Assembly: GCF_000473265.1 (NCBI RefSeq) | Contig: NZ_KI421511.1 | Span: 1,043,731 to 1,107,730, forward strand | Origin: Amycolatopsis thermoflava N1165 | GTDB taxonomy: Bacteria > Actinomycetota > Actinomycetes > Mycobacteriales > Pseudonocardiaceae | DNA length: 64,000 nt | Direction: 5' to 3' | Shown: piece after piece, positions 25,564 to 33,433 of the stretch | Position numbering within the stretch: position 1 is the first letter of the stretch | How the letters are laid out: each line of letters opens with the position of its first letter | Position numbers and translations under genes: made by a program | Notes under the pieces: generated by a model | Told to the model about the DNA's origin: nothing | The model's input: only the letters and a program-made list of their open reading frames with translations | The model's database searches: none

Positions 25564-26400
25564 ATGCGCATCGGAAATCTGCGCGGCCGTGCCCACCTGT
25601 TGCGCGACCGCGCGGCGATCGACATCGCCAAAGCCAGTGGCGGCCGGTTCGGGCCCGAGCCCGCGGACCTGTTCGCCCGCTGGCCGGAGTTCGTGGAGTG
25701 GGCGAGAACCGCGCGCACCGACGGCGGCGAGCCCTACCGGCCCGAGGATCTGGGTGCGCCGGTTCCGCGGTCGCGTCAGGTCTTCGCCGTCGGCCTGAAC
25801 TACGCGGAGCACGCGGCGGAGACGGGTTTGCGCGCCGGTGGGGTGCCGTCGGTGTTCACGAAGTTCGCCGACTCCCTGACCGGCCCGCACGGCCGCATCG
25901 TGCTCAGCGGGCCCTCCGTGGATTGGGAGGTGGAACTCGTCGTCGTCATGGCACGGGAAGCGCGGAACGTCGCGGAGGCGGACGCCTGGAACTACGTCGC
26001 CGGGCTCACCGTGGGGCAGGATTTCAGCGATCGGGACGTGCAGATGAGCGGGGCGCCACCGCAGTTCTCGCTCGGCAAGAGCTTCCCCGGCTTCGGCCCG
26101 CTCGGGCCCGCGGTGGTGACCTTCGACGAGCTCACGACGCCGTTGCGGCTGCGGTGCTGGGTCAACGACGAACTCGTCCAAGATGGTCACACCGGGCAGA
26201 TGATCCTCCCGGTGGGCGCGTTGATCGAGCGGATCTCGGCGGTGTGCACGCTGCACCCAGGGGACCTCATCTTCACCGGCACACCGGCCGGGGTGGGGAT
26301 GGGACGGACCCCGCCGAGGTACCTCACCCCCGGCGACGTCGTCCGCACCCGCATCGACGGCATCGGGGAGATGAGGCACGTCTTCGTCGAGGAGGCGTGA
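25564..26400 (+). CDS. fumarylacetoacetate hydrolase family protein
   Basis: This 278-residue FAH-family enzyme shows VGLNYAEHAAE, the acidic metal ligands in SVDWEVELVVVM, QDFSDRDVQ, and the conserved FTGTPAGVGMG. Family members cleave acylpyruvates such as fumarylpyruvate, or process 2-hydroxyhexadienedioate. It is the last gene of the operon and converges on a TetR gene 5 bp away. Terminal C-C bond hydrolysis of a ring-cleavage product fits the operon, but this is an inference. Confidence 0.9.
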   Translation: MRIGNLRGRAHLLRDRAAIDIAKASGGRFGPEPADLFARWPEFVEWARTARTDGGEPYRPEDLGAPVPRSRQVFAVGLNYAEHAAETGLRAGGVPSVFTKFADSLTGPHGRIVLSGPSVDWEVELVVVMAREARNVAEADAWNYVAGLTVGQDFSDRDVQMSGAPPQFSLGKSFPGFGPLGPAVVTFDELTTPLRLRCWVNDELVQDGHTGQMILPVGALIERISAVCTLHPGDLIFTGTPAGVGMGRTPPRYLTPGDVVRTRIDGIGEMRHVFVEEA

Positions 26401-26405
26401 AGCCG

Positions 26406-26969
26406 TCACAGGCCGATGAGGGGGAGGAAGATCGTGTCGACGATCTCCTCCAGGACGTGGTCGGGCACCGGGGCGAAGGTCACCAGGATTTCGTGGCGCA
26501 GCAGATCGAAGGGGAGCGACTTGATGCGCTCGCTCAACCGGTCCGCGGTGATCTCCCCGCGGCTGACCGCGCGGTCGAACAGGACGTCCGTGGCCTTCTC
26601 GTGCCGCGCGGTGAGCACGTCGCCGGGGCTGGTGCCGGTCTCCTGGTAGTAGGAGGACAGCTGCGCGTTCATCACGGTGATGAGCCGGGCGCGCGTGGTG
26701 TTGATCTCGCGCATCAGGGTCAGGACGTCCTCCCGCAGGCTTCCGGTGTCGGGGACGTCCACCCGTGCCCGCTCCAGGGCGTGCGCGATCGCCGCCCGGA
26801 CGAGCGCGTCGCGGTCGGGCCAGCGGCGGTAGAGCACGGGCGGGCTGGTGCCGGCGCGCCGGACCACGGCGTCCATGGTGAACCCGGCGTAGCCGCCGGC
26901 CATGAGTTCTTCCCACGCCGCATCGAGGAGCGCCTTCTCCAGTTCCGCTCCACGCCGTCGTCCGGCCAT
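26406..26969 (-). CDS. TetR family transcriptional regulator
   Basis: The 187-residue protein has the TetR DNA-binding domain (YAGFTMDAVVRRAGTSPPVL followed by YRRWPDRDALV) and a TetR_C_11-like C-terminal domain. The ATG at 26969 lies 7 bases after GGAGG; a GTG at 26975 sits too close to the same site. It is divergent from a flavin monooxygenase gene, with a perfect palindrome between them, so local repression and autoregulation are likely. Confidence 0.87.
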   Translation of the reverse strand: MAGRRRGAELEKALLDAAWEELMAGGYAGFTMDAVVRRAGTSPPVLYRRWPDRDALVRAAIAHALERARVDVPDTGSLREDVLTLMREINTTRARLITVMNAQLSSYYQETGTSPGDVLTARHEKATDVLFDRAVSRGEITADRLSERIKSLPFDLLRHEILVTFAPVPDHVLEEIVDTIFLPLIGL

Positions 26970-26981
26970 CTCCACACCTCC

Positions 26982-27005
26982 CTAAGATAGACTCGTCTAT
27001 CTTAG
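26982..27005. promoter_or_regulatory. Perfect 24-bp palindromic TetR operator
   Basis: Arms CTAAGATAGAC (26982-26992) and GTCTATCTTAG (26995-27005) are perfect inverted repeats around TC. The site sits 12 bp upstream of the TetR start and 18 bp upstream of the monooxygenase start, and contains TAAGAT-like -10 elements on both strands. Confidence 0.75.
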
Positions 27006-27023
27006 CGGAACGGGAGGTCGAAC

Positions 27024-28538
27024 ATGGACTACGACGTGCTCGTGGTGGGCGCCGGGCCGGTCGGCCTGATGCTGGCCACGGAACTGGGACTGGCGGGGAT
27101 CCGGGTCGTGGTGGTCGAACGGCGTTCCGAGCCGGACACCGCGCCCAAGGCCGCGGGGATCAACACGGCCTCCGCGGAGATCTTCGAGCGCCGCGGGCTG
27201 CTCCCGGCGATCGAAGCGGCACGCGGGCCGCTGCCGTTCCAGGGGGAGCGGAACCGGGCGCCCTTCGCCGGGCACTTCGGCGGGATCCAGGTCCCGGCGG
27301 CCGCTGTCGACGAGCAGGACCCGCTGCTGCGCGGGCGCGGCCCCGGCTGGTACCTCCCGGTCGAGCAGGTCGAGGTGGAACGGGTCCTTGGCCGGCGCGC
27401 GGCGGAGCTGGGCGTCGAGATCCGGCGTGGCGCCGACGTGACCGGATTCGACGCGGACGACGACGGTGTCACCGTTCACCTGCGCGGTGGCGGCGACCTG
27501 CGTGCGGCGTGGCTCGTCGGCTGCGACGGCGGTCGAAGCCTGGTTCGGCGCCAGGCTGGCTTCGACTTCCCCGGCACGGACCCGACGATCACGGTCCGCC
27601 AGGCGACCGGCACCGTGCATGGGGCGGAGCTGCTGGGGCAGGGGTGGCAGTACACGACCACCGGGCTCTACGTCTACGGGCCGAGGCCGGGCTGGATTCG
27701 CACTGTCGAGCTGGACGGACCACCGGTGGACCGGGAAGCCCCGGTCACCGCGTCCGAAATGGACGCCAGCCTGCGGCGGGTCAGCGGCCTGGACGTGCAC
27801 GTGACCGACGTCGCCGACGGCGGCACCCGCTTCACCGACCACGCGCGGCAGGCGAGCACCTACCGGCGTGGCCGCGTCCTGCTGTGCGGGGACGCCGCCC
27901 ACGTGCATTCGCCCTTCAGCGGCCAGGGCCTGAACCTGGGGCTCGGCGACGCGGTCAACCTGGGGTGGAAGCTCGCCGCCACCGTGCGGGGCTGGGCGCC
28001 GGAGCGTCTGCTCGACACCTACGTCAGCGAACGGCACCCGATCGGTGCCGACGTGCTCGACTGGACGCGCGCGCAGGTCGCCGCGATGCGCGGTGATGGC
28101 TACAGCAGCGCGCTCCGGGCCGTGGTCACCGATTTCCTCGGCACCCGGGATGGCGCGACGCTCTACGCGAAGCGGATCTCCGGTCTGGGGCAGCGCTACG
28201 ACCTGGGGGGCGGCCACCCGCTGGTCGGCGCGCTGATGCCGAAGCTCCAGCTGGACGACGGCAGCCTGCTGGCCGACCACGCCCGCGGGGGACAGGCACT
28301 GCTGGCCGACTTCGCCGGGAACGACGAGCTCGCCGTCCTGGCGAAGGCGTATGGAACGCGTCTGAAGTTGGTGCGGGGCAGCGCGGAGGGCAGCGGCCTG
28401 AGCGGTTTGCTGGTACGTCCGGACGGTTTCGTGGCGTGGGCGTCGGATGCGGGTGACACCGACGGCCTGGAAACCACGCTGACCCGTTGGCTGGATGCTC
28501 CGGCTGGTACTGCAACGACGCGGCGATGGCCGCCCTAA
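27024..28538 (+). CDS. FAD-dependent monooxygenase (aromatic/polyketide hydroxylase type)
   Basis: The 504-residue flavoprotein has GAGPVGLMLATELGLAGI at the N-terminus, the DG-type motif VGCDGGRSLVRRQAGFDF and the FAD-binding GDAAHVHSPFSGQGLNLGL. The pattern matches hydroxylases of the rifampicin monooxygenase/aklavinone hydroxylase group, which act on polycyclic or drug-like phenols. GGGAGG precedes the ATG at 27024. It is a single gene under the divergent TetR regulator and overlaps the convergent hydrolase gene by 4 bp. Detoxification of an aromatic compound is a plausible role. Confidence 0.9.
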   Translation: MDYDVLVVGAGPVGLMLATELGLAGIRVVVVERRSEPDTAPKAAGINTASAEIFERRGLLPAIEAARGPLPFQGERNRAPFAGHFGGIQVPAAAVDEQDPLLRGRGPGWYLPVEQVEVERVLGRRAAELGVEIRRGADVTGFDADDDGVTVHLRGGGDLRAAWLVGCDGGRSLVRRQAGFDFPGTDPTITVRQATGTVHGAELLGQGWQYTTTGLYVYGPRPGWIRTVELDGPPVDREAPVTASEMDASLRRVSGLDVHVTDVADGGTRFTDHARQASTYRRGRVLLCGDAAHVHSPFSGQGLNLGLGDAVNLGWKLAATVRGWAPERLLDTYVSERHPIGADVLDWTRAQVAAMRGDGYSSALRAVVTDFLGTRDGATLYAKRISGLGQRYDLGGGHPLVGALMPKLQLDDGSLLADHARGGQALLADFAGNDELAVLAKAYGTRLKLVRGSAEGSGLSGLLVRPDGFVAWASDAGDTDGLETTLTRWLDAPAGTATTRRWPP

Positions 28539-29296
28539 CCGTCCAAACGGGACCAGAAATCCGTCAGGGCGCGTGCGACCGGCTGCGGGTGCGTCACCGG
28601 CCACCAGTGCCCGACATCGGCGAGTTCGGCGATCTCCGCGCCGGCGGCTTCGGCCGCGAACCGGTGCTGTGCGGGCGTTCCACTGGCCTGGTCGACGTCC
28701 GCGAGGGCGATCAGGGCCAGGCCGGGGCGCTGCCGGGCGTTCGCGAGGCCGCGGCCCGCTTCGGCCATCACCGGCTGGGCGGCCGACCGCAGGAGCGACA
28801 GCACCGCCCGCCCCATGTCGTCGTCCATCCCGGCGGCCACGCGGTCCGCGACCGGACCGGTCATCCCGAGCGCGTTGACCACCTCCAGTCGCTGCGCCAG
28901 CGTGCCGCCGAAAATTTCCTTCACCGAGGCTTCGCCCGCCCCTTCCTGTTGCCACACCTGGGCCCGCGCGTGCCAGACGTAGTCCGAGGCGAACAGGCCG
29001 AGCGCGTCCGACGCCCAACTGCGGATCAGCTCCGGGCGGGTCATCGCGATCTGGGCGACGTGCGCGCCACCCCAGTCGTGGCCGACGAGATCGACGGGTT
29101 CCCGGAACTGCTCCAGCCGCGCGGCGAGCCACTCGCGATAGCCCTCGACGGTGGCGGAGAAGCCGTTCGAGGCAGGCATCCCGAAGCCGGGTGGGGACAG
29201 CGTCACCGCGTCGTCCCGGCCGAGCGCGGCGATCAGCGGTCCCCACACGCCGGGGCTCTCCGGATTGCCGTGCACGAGCACCAGGGGAGCAGGCAT
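28535..29296 (-). CDS. alpha/beta hydrolase with Asp nucleophile (epoxide hydrolase/dehalogenase type)
   Basis: The 253-residue hydrolase begins with VHGNPESPGVW and has VGHDWGGAH, placing Asp74 at the nucleophile position. A late acidic residue lies in ALADVDQ and the His in DVGHWWP. Epoxide hydrolases and haloalkane dehalogenases share this arrangement. The ATG at 29296 is preferred over a GTG at 29302 because GGAG is 5 bases upstream of it. A dyad lies 11 bp upstream, and the TetR gene at 29370 lies upstream on the same strand. Confidence 0.87.
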   Translation of the reverse strand: MPAPLVLVHGNPESPGVWGPLIAALGRDDAVTLSPPGFGMPASNGFSATVEGYREWLAARLEQFREPVDLVGHDWGGAHVAQIAMTRPELIRSWASDALGLFASDYVWHARAQVWQQEGAGEASVKEIFGGTLAQRLEVVNALGMTGPVADRVAAGMDDDMGRAVLSLLRSAAQPVMAEAGRGLANARQRPGLALIALADVDQASGTPAQHRFAAEAAGAEIAELADVGHWWPVTHPQPVARALTDFWSRLDG

Positions 29297-29307
29297 GGTC
29301 ACTCCTA

Positions 29308-29329
29308 ACTTGCGTGTACGTATGCAAGT
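29308..29329. promoter_or_regulatory. Candidate TetR operator upstream of the hydrolase gene
   Basis: ACTTGCGT(29308-29315)-GTACGT-ATGCAAGT(29322-29329) is an inverted repeat with one mismatch per arm pair, and its central GTAC is also palindromic. It lies between the TetR gene and the hydrolase gene. Confidence 0.6.
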
Positions 29330-29369
29330 AACTGTAGCAGCGGCCGGCGCCGGAGACCACTGCCGGAAG

Positions 29370-29978
29370 TTAGGGCGTGACAGCGAAGGCCGCGCGTACC
29401 GAGCGCGTCGCTTCCCGGATGATGGCCGTGACGTTGCGAACCGGAGGCTGGGCGATGAGTTGCAGCCCTGTCCCGCGGACCAGTGCGACGATCAGCACGG
29501 CGGCCGCGGCCGGGTCCGCGTCGGACCGGATGGACCCATCGGCGACGCCCTGGCGGACCACGTTCGCCAGTAGCTGCCGGAAGTCGGCGTCCCGGCGGGC
29601 GAACAGCGGAGCCAGCACGGGGTCGGCCGCGATCGCCTCACCCCACAGTTGCAGGAACGCGCGCGCCGACGGTGTCCGCCGCACGACGTTGCGCAGGTAT
29701 GCCTCGATGATCAGCACCAGGTGGTCCAGGCCGTCGCCCTGGTATTCGGGGACGTCGAACCGCTGCGCCTCGTCGACGACGGACTCCAGCAGCCGTTCCC
29801 TGCTGCCGAAGTGGTGGTAGACGATGCCGCGGCTGTACCCGGCGGCTTCCCCGACCTCGGCGAGCGTGACGGCCCGGGACCCGCTGCGCGCGATGAGCTC
29901 CGTCGCCGCGTCCAGCACGCGACGGATGGTCTCCGCGCGTCGTTGCTCCTGCGTGCGCCGGGCCGGCCGATCGGTCAT
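29370..29978 (-). CDS. TetR family transcriptional regulator
   Basis: The 202-residue protein has a typical TetR domain (SRAVTLAEVGEAAGYSRGIVY then HHFGSRERLL) and a C-terminal domain of helices. The gene lies upstream of the alpha/beta hydrolase on the same strand, 73 bp away, with the dyad at 29308 in the gap. It probably represses the hydrolase and may be co-transcribed with it. AAGGGGATG lies just before the ATG at 29978. Confidence 0.88.
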   Translation of the reverse strand: MTDRPARRTQEQRRAETIRRVLDAATELIARSGSRAVTLAEVGEAAGYSRGIVYHHFGSRERLLESVVDEAQRFDVPEYQGDGLDHLVLIIEAYLRNVVRRTPSARAFLQLWGEAIAADPVLAPLFARRDADFRQLLANVVRQGVADGSIRSDADPAAAAVLIVALVRGTGLQLIAQPPVRNVTAIIREATRSVRAAFAVTP

Positions 29979-30036
29979 GCGTCATCCCCTTGGCAAACCT
30001 CGTGGTCGACGAAGTGTGTCACGGTCACCTCGGCCA

Positions 30037-30609
30037 CTAGGTGAAGACGCCCGCGGTGGCGATCCGGACTCGCTTGCGTGCGGTCTGCTCGTCGTCCCCG
30101 AAGCGGTCGACACCCCAGGACAGCGTCACGACCAGCTCGTAGAGCTCCTCCGCGGTGAGGCCCTCGACGGCGTCGCCGGCGGACTTCGCCGCGTCGAGGA
30201 GTTCGCGTGTCCGGTCGAGCAGGGGGTTGCACGCGTGGGTCATCGGTGAGGCCGGGTCGCTGTGCGCGGTGGCGACGCAGGAGGGCAGGTCGTGCCAGAT
30301 GCGCAGCTGCCAGGTCAGCCGCGCCAGCCATTCGGCGAGCGCTTCGCGTGGGGAGGCGGTGCGGGCCAGTTCACCGGATTCGGCCAGGGCGTCCTCGATG
30401 CTGGTCTGCATGACGGCGGCGAGCAGGTCGTCCCGCGTCGGGAAGTTCCGGTAGAGCGTGGCGTTGCCCACTCCCGCTTTCAGCGCGATGCCGTCGAGCG
30501 AGGCGAGGACGCCCTCGGTTTCGAACGTCTCGCGTGCCGCGAGCAGGATCGCGTCGCGGTTTCGCCGGGCGTCGGCCCGCAGTGGCCGCGCCTTCGCGCC
30601 GTCAGCCAT
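30037..30609 (-). CDS. TetR family transcriptional regulator
   Basis: The 190-residue protein has the TetR helix-turn-helix (LASLDGIALKAGVGNATLYRN followed by FPTRDDLL) and a SbtR-like C-terminal domain. The start at ATG 30609, preceded by AAGGAGGGATG, was chosen because longer in-frame extensions cross the operator and enter the divergent gene. It is divergent from the SDR gene with a very strong inverted repeat between them, so control of the SDR is nearly certain. Confidence 0.87.
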   Translation of the reverse strand: MADGAKARPLRADARRNRDAILLAARETFETEGVLASLDGIALKAGVGNATLYRNFPTRDDLLAAVMQTSIEDALAESGELARTASPREALAEWLARLTWQLRIWHDLPSCVATAHSDPASPMTHACNPLLDRTRELLDAAKSAGDAVEGLTAEELYELVVTLSWGVDRFGDDEQTARKRVRIATAGVFT

Positions 30610-30626
30610 GACATCCCTCCTTGCGG

Positions 30627-30673
30627 AAGTGGGGAGTGTCCCCGCATACTGAATTCGGGGACACTCCCCACTT
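30627..30673. promoter_or_regulatory. Double operator: 18-bp perfect inverted repeats, each with an internal dyad
   Basis: Arms of 18 bp (30627-30644 and 30656-30673) are perfect inverted repeats separated by 11 bp. Each arm contains GGGGAGTGTCCCC or its complement, itself a dyad (GGGGA-N3-TCCCC). Two repressor dimers could therefore bind on either side of a central CATACT -10-like element in the TetR/SDR divergent region. Confidence 0.75.
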
Positions 30674-30688
30674 GATGAAGGAGTATAG

Positions 30689-31414
30689 GTGAACCAGTCA
30701 CTCCAGGGTCGGACGGTGCTCGTGACGGGCGCGAACGGCGGGCTCGGCGAACAGTTCGTGGCCCAGGCGCTCGAACGCGGCGCGAGCAAGGTCTATGCCG
30801 CGGCGCGCAAGCCGAAGAACTGGGACGATTCCCGCGTCCAACCGCTGGCCCTCGACATCACCGACGCCGCCGCCGTGGCCCGCGCCGTCGCGTCCGCCCC
30901 CGACGTCGACCTGGTGATCAACAACGCCGGAATCGCGCCGGACGGCGACTCCATCTCCGGGCCGGAGGACGAGCTGCGCCGGATCTTCGAAACGAACTTC
31001 TTCGGCACGCTCCGCGTCGCGAACGCCTTCGCGCCGGTGCTCGGCGCCAACGGCGGCGGAACCCTGCTGAACATCCTGTCCGCGGCGTCCTGGTTCAGCA
31101 TCCCGACCGGATACGCGGCCTCGAAGGCGGCGATGTGGTCGGCGACCAACGCGCTGCGGGTGCAGTTGCGCGGGCAGGGCACCCAGGTGATCGGCCTGCT
31201 CGTCGGCATGATCGACACCCCGATGACGGCCGGGTGGGACGTCCCGAAGGTCACCGCCGCGAGCGTCGTCGCCCAGGCCTACGACGGAGTCGCCAACGGC
31301 GCGCTCGAGGTACTGGCCGACGAGCCGACGCGCGAGCTGAAGTCCCGGCTGAGCACGAAGGCCGAGGAGCTCTATCCCTGGCTGGATGAGCAGCTGGCAG
31401 CGCTGGTGTCCTGA
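30689..31414 (+). CDS. SDR family oxidoreductase
   Basis: The 241-residue short-chain dehydrogenase has the TGANGGLG cofactor motif, NNAG (VINNAGIAP) and the catalytic YAASK (GYAASKAAMW), with Ser in the ILSAASW strand. The family reduces ketones or oxidises alcohols with NAD(P)H. The GTG at 30689 follows AAGGAG. It is a single gene controlled by the divergent TetR protein, and a long hairpin follows it. Confidence 0.9.
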   Translation: MNQSLQGRTVLVTGANGGLGEQFVAQALERGASKVYAAARKPKNWDDSRVQPLALDITDAAAVARAVASAPDVDLVINNAGIAPDGDSISGPEDELRRIFETNFFGTLRVANAFAPVLGANGGGTLLNILSAASWFSIPTGYAASKAAMWSATNALRVQLRGQGTQVIGLLVGMIDTPMTAGWDVPKVTAASVVAQAYDGVANGALEVLADEPTRELKSRLSTKAEELYPWLDEQLAALVS

Positions 31415-31435
31415 CCCGGGGTCCAGAGTGGACGA

Positions 31436-31467
31436 CCGCCGGACTGGTGCCGGCACCAGCCCGGCGG
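31436..31467. terminator. Terminator-like hairpin after the SDR gene
   Basis: CCGCCGG-A-CTGGTGCC is followed directly by GGCACCAG-C-CCGGCGG. This gives 16-bp arms with one mismatch and only a tight central turn. It starts 21 bp after the SDR stop. No T-tract follows. Confidence 0.6.
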
Positions 31468-31716
31468 CCACGGGGCCGGCAGGTCGATCCAGCGTCGGCG
31501 GCCGCGATGAGCGTCAACCAGGTCGTGCGCTCGGTCGGCTTCTCTCGGCAGCGCCGTCAGCGGCCTGATCCTGCCCGCACACACCGCGACGGGCAGCTTC
31601 GCCCCCACCGACTCGGCTATGCCAGCCCCGCTCGGACGGCCGGGGCGCTGGGACTGGTCACCATCGTGCTGGCTGCGGGAATCAACGCCTCCCCGCGCAG
31701 GCAGCAGCAGTCGTGA
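31468..31716 (+). pseudogene. C-terminal remnant of an MFS (DHA2-type) transporter
   Basis: Three frames joined by two frameshifts give a DHA2-like C-terminus. First comes DPASAAAMSVNQVVRSVGFS. After a shift near 31543 comes LGSAVSGLILPAHTATGSF. After a second shift near 31615 comes GYASPARTAGALGLVTIVLA, ending at the TGA at 31716. Multidrug transporters of this type carry a conserved loop like LNQ-LRTVGGSVGSA near their end. No N-terminal part is present, so this is a decayed fragment. The assignment is by eye. Confidence 0.5.
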
Positions 31717-31984
31717 CGAGGCGAACAGCGGGCGACCGCGCCGACAGCGGCCGATGACCAGTCTGGCGAGTAACGACAGCAGCGGCGTTGCTGGCCGCGT
31801 GCCGGAGTCCCACCGGCGTATGGCCGCGGCCACCCTGGCCGCCCGGATCGTGCCGGGTGAACGGGGGTCCTGCGACCCGCTCCGCTGATCAGCGACGTGG
31901 TCGCTCTCGACGAGACCTCGGGCGTCCTGCGGCCAGGGTTGCCCGCACCGGCCGGAAGGTGCTGCTCCGTCCGTGACGAGGCCG
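31717..31984. other. Unassigned stretch between two gene remnants
   Basis: These 268 bp contain only short, compositionally unconvincing frames. They lie between an MFS remnant and a DeoR remnant and may be degraded coding DNA, but I cannot recognise any family, RNA or repeat in them. Confidence 0.4.
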
Positions 31985-32644
31985 GCCACCGGCATCGTCG
32001 TGCCGCCTCTCCTGGACGATCACGCTGACCTCGGCAACGAGCCGCTCCCGCAGGCTCTTGTCGATACCGGAGTCGGTGATGATCACCTCGACCTTGTCCA
32101 GCGGGAGCACCTTCGACGATATGGCGCCGAGGAAGAGCGTGTGGACACGCAGGTCGCTGATGCCCTGATCGCGAGGCGTGCCGATGGTCTCCGCCAGGGC
32201 TTCGTCCACTCAGCCGCCCATGAGGAAGGTGCGCACCCCTTCGACAGTCAGCAGGTGCTGGGCGATGCCGAGTCCGGGGTATGTGGCCCGCAGGTTCGTG
32301 ACATGGTCCGGCATGTGCAGGGCCAGGGAGTGCACGGTCGAACCGGTGTCGAAGATGACCGCCTGGTCGGATTTCCGGGGAGGCGGCCGCCGATTGCGCG
32401 ATGCGCCGCTTGGCATCGCGGTTGAGGGACATGCGGGCGTCGAACGAGACGATGGACGCGTGCGTTTCGGGTGCGACGGCGCCGCCCCGGGTTCGCTTGA
32501 CCCGCCCCCGCCGTTCGAGCTCGTCGGGGTCGCCCCGGATCGTGACCTCACTGCCCCCCAGTCGGGCTGCCATTTCCGAAGGCACGACGCGGCCGGAGGT
32601 GGCTATCTCCTCCAGCAGCTGAGGCGGCGTTCGTCAGCGAGCAT
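31985..32644 (-). pseudogene. Frameshifted DeoR family regulator remnant
   Basis: Reading leftward, MLADERRL opens at 32644 but a frame change is needed within 10 codons. The DeoR helix-turn-helix then follows (LLEEIATSGRVVPSEMAARL, SEVTIRGDPDELERRGRV and RTRGGAV). After further shifts the sensor domain appears in pieces: VIFDTGSTVHSLALHMPDHV, GLGIAQHLLTVEGVRTFLMGG in part, and KVEVIITDSGIDKSLRERL. At least three frameshifts and a stop interrupt it. It is next to the decayed transporter, so a former DeoR-controlled module may have been lost here. Confidence 0.65.
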
Positions 32645-32725
32645 CGACAGAGCGCCGGTGCGTCAGAGGCGTTGAGCGGTGTCCGAAAGTGGTCCGGCAC
32701 ACCCAGTGCTGCACGACGGAGCCAC

Positions 32726-33364
32726 TCACTGGTCCCGCAGCGTCCGGTAGGTGAAGTCGGTCAGGTAGTCGTTCAGCTTGAGGGACGCCTCGGAGGCCTT
32801 GGCCTGATCGCCGTGGCAGATGGCGCGGAGGATGTCCCCGTGGAGGTCGGCCGCTTCGGCCAGTTCCGCCTTCGGGTTTCGCAGGTGGGCGAACCAGAAC
32901 CGGCGCGAGAGCCCCTGCAGCGGGGCCATCGCCACCGACAGGTACTCGTTGTGCGCGGCCTCGACGATCAGGGTGTGGGTCGACTTCAGCAGCTCCCCGA
33001 ACCGCCTGGGATCGTCGCCGTCGAACTGGCTGAGCACCTCGGCGAGCGCCAGGATGCGCTCACGCTGCTCCGTCGTGGCCCGGTGGGCGGCGAGGCGCAC
33101 CGCGAGCTCCTCCATGGAACGGCGTAGCTCGAGCACCTTGAGTTGCGCCTCGATCGACGTCGGGGCGACGAACACGCCCTGGCTAGGGTGGATCTCCACC
33201 ATGCGTTCGCGTGCGAGCCGTTGCAGCGCCTCGCGCACCGGCGTGCGGCCGAGCCCGGTGCGTTCCATCAGCCGGGCCTCCGACAGCAGCGAACCAGGCG
33301 GGAGTTCCTGGAACGTGATCATGCGTTCCAGCACGTCGTAGGCCTGGTCGGCCTTGTTCGCCAC
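32726..33364 (-). CDS. GntR family transcriptional regulator (FCD/FadR subfamily)
   Basis: The 212-residue protein has the winged helix (LPPGSLLSEARLMERTGLGR then TPVREALQRLARERMVEI) and an FCD ligand domain with the metal-type residues in the MEELAVRLAAHRATTEQ and HNEYLSVAM region. GTG 33364 is chosen because GAGGAGG lies immediately upstream; longer frames cross the operator and enter the next gene. It is divergent from the FAD oxidoreductase/dehydratase/transporter operon, and such regulators usually release DNA on binding a small organic acid. Confidence 0.87.
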   Translation of the reverse strand: MANKADQAYDVLERMITFQELPPGSLLSEARLMERTGLGRTPVREALQRLARERMVEIHPSQGVFVAPTSIEAQLKVLELRRSMEELAVRLAAHRATTEQRERILALAEVLSQFDGDDPRRFGELLKSTHTLIVEAAHNEYLSVAMAPLQGLSRRFWFAHLRNPKAELAEAADLHGDILRAICHGDQAKASEASLKLNDYLTDFTYRTLRDQ

Positions 33365-33416
33365 GGGTGCCTCCTCCTCGTTCCACCGCTGGGCCTGGAC
33401 AATACCGCGACGCGCG

Positions 33417-33433
33417 ATGTACAACCGGTACAT
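33417..33433. promoter_or_regulatory. Candidate GntR operator ATGTAC-N5-GTACAT
   Basis: A perfect 17-bp palindrome with arms ATGTAC (33417-33422) and GTACAT (33428-33433) lies in the divergent region and overlaps the predicted start of the FAD oxidoreductase gene. A TGTAC-type dyad suits FCD-type GntR proteins. Confidence 0.6.
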
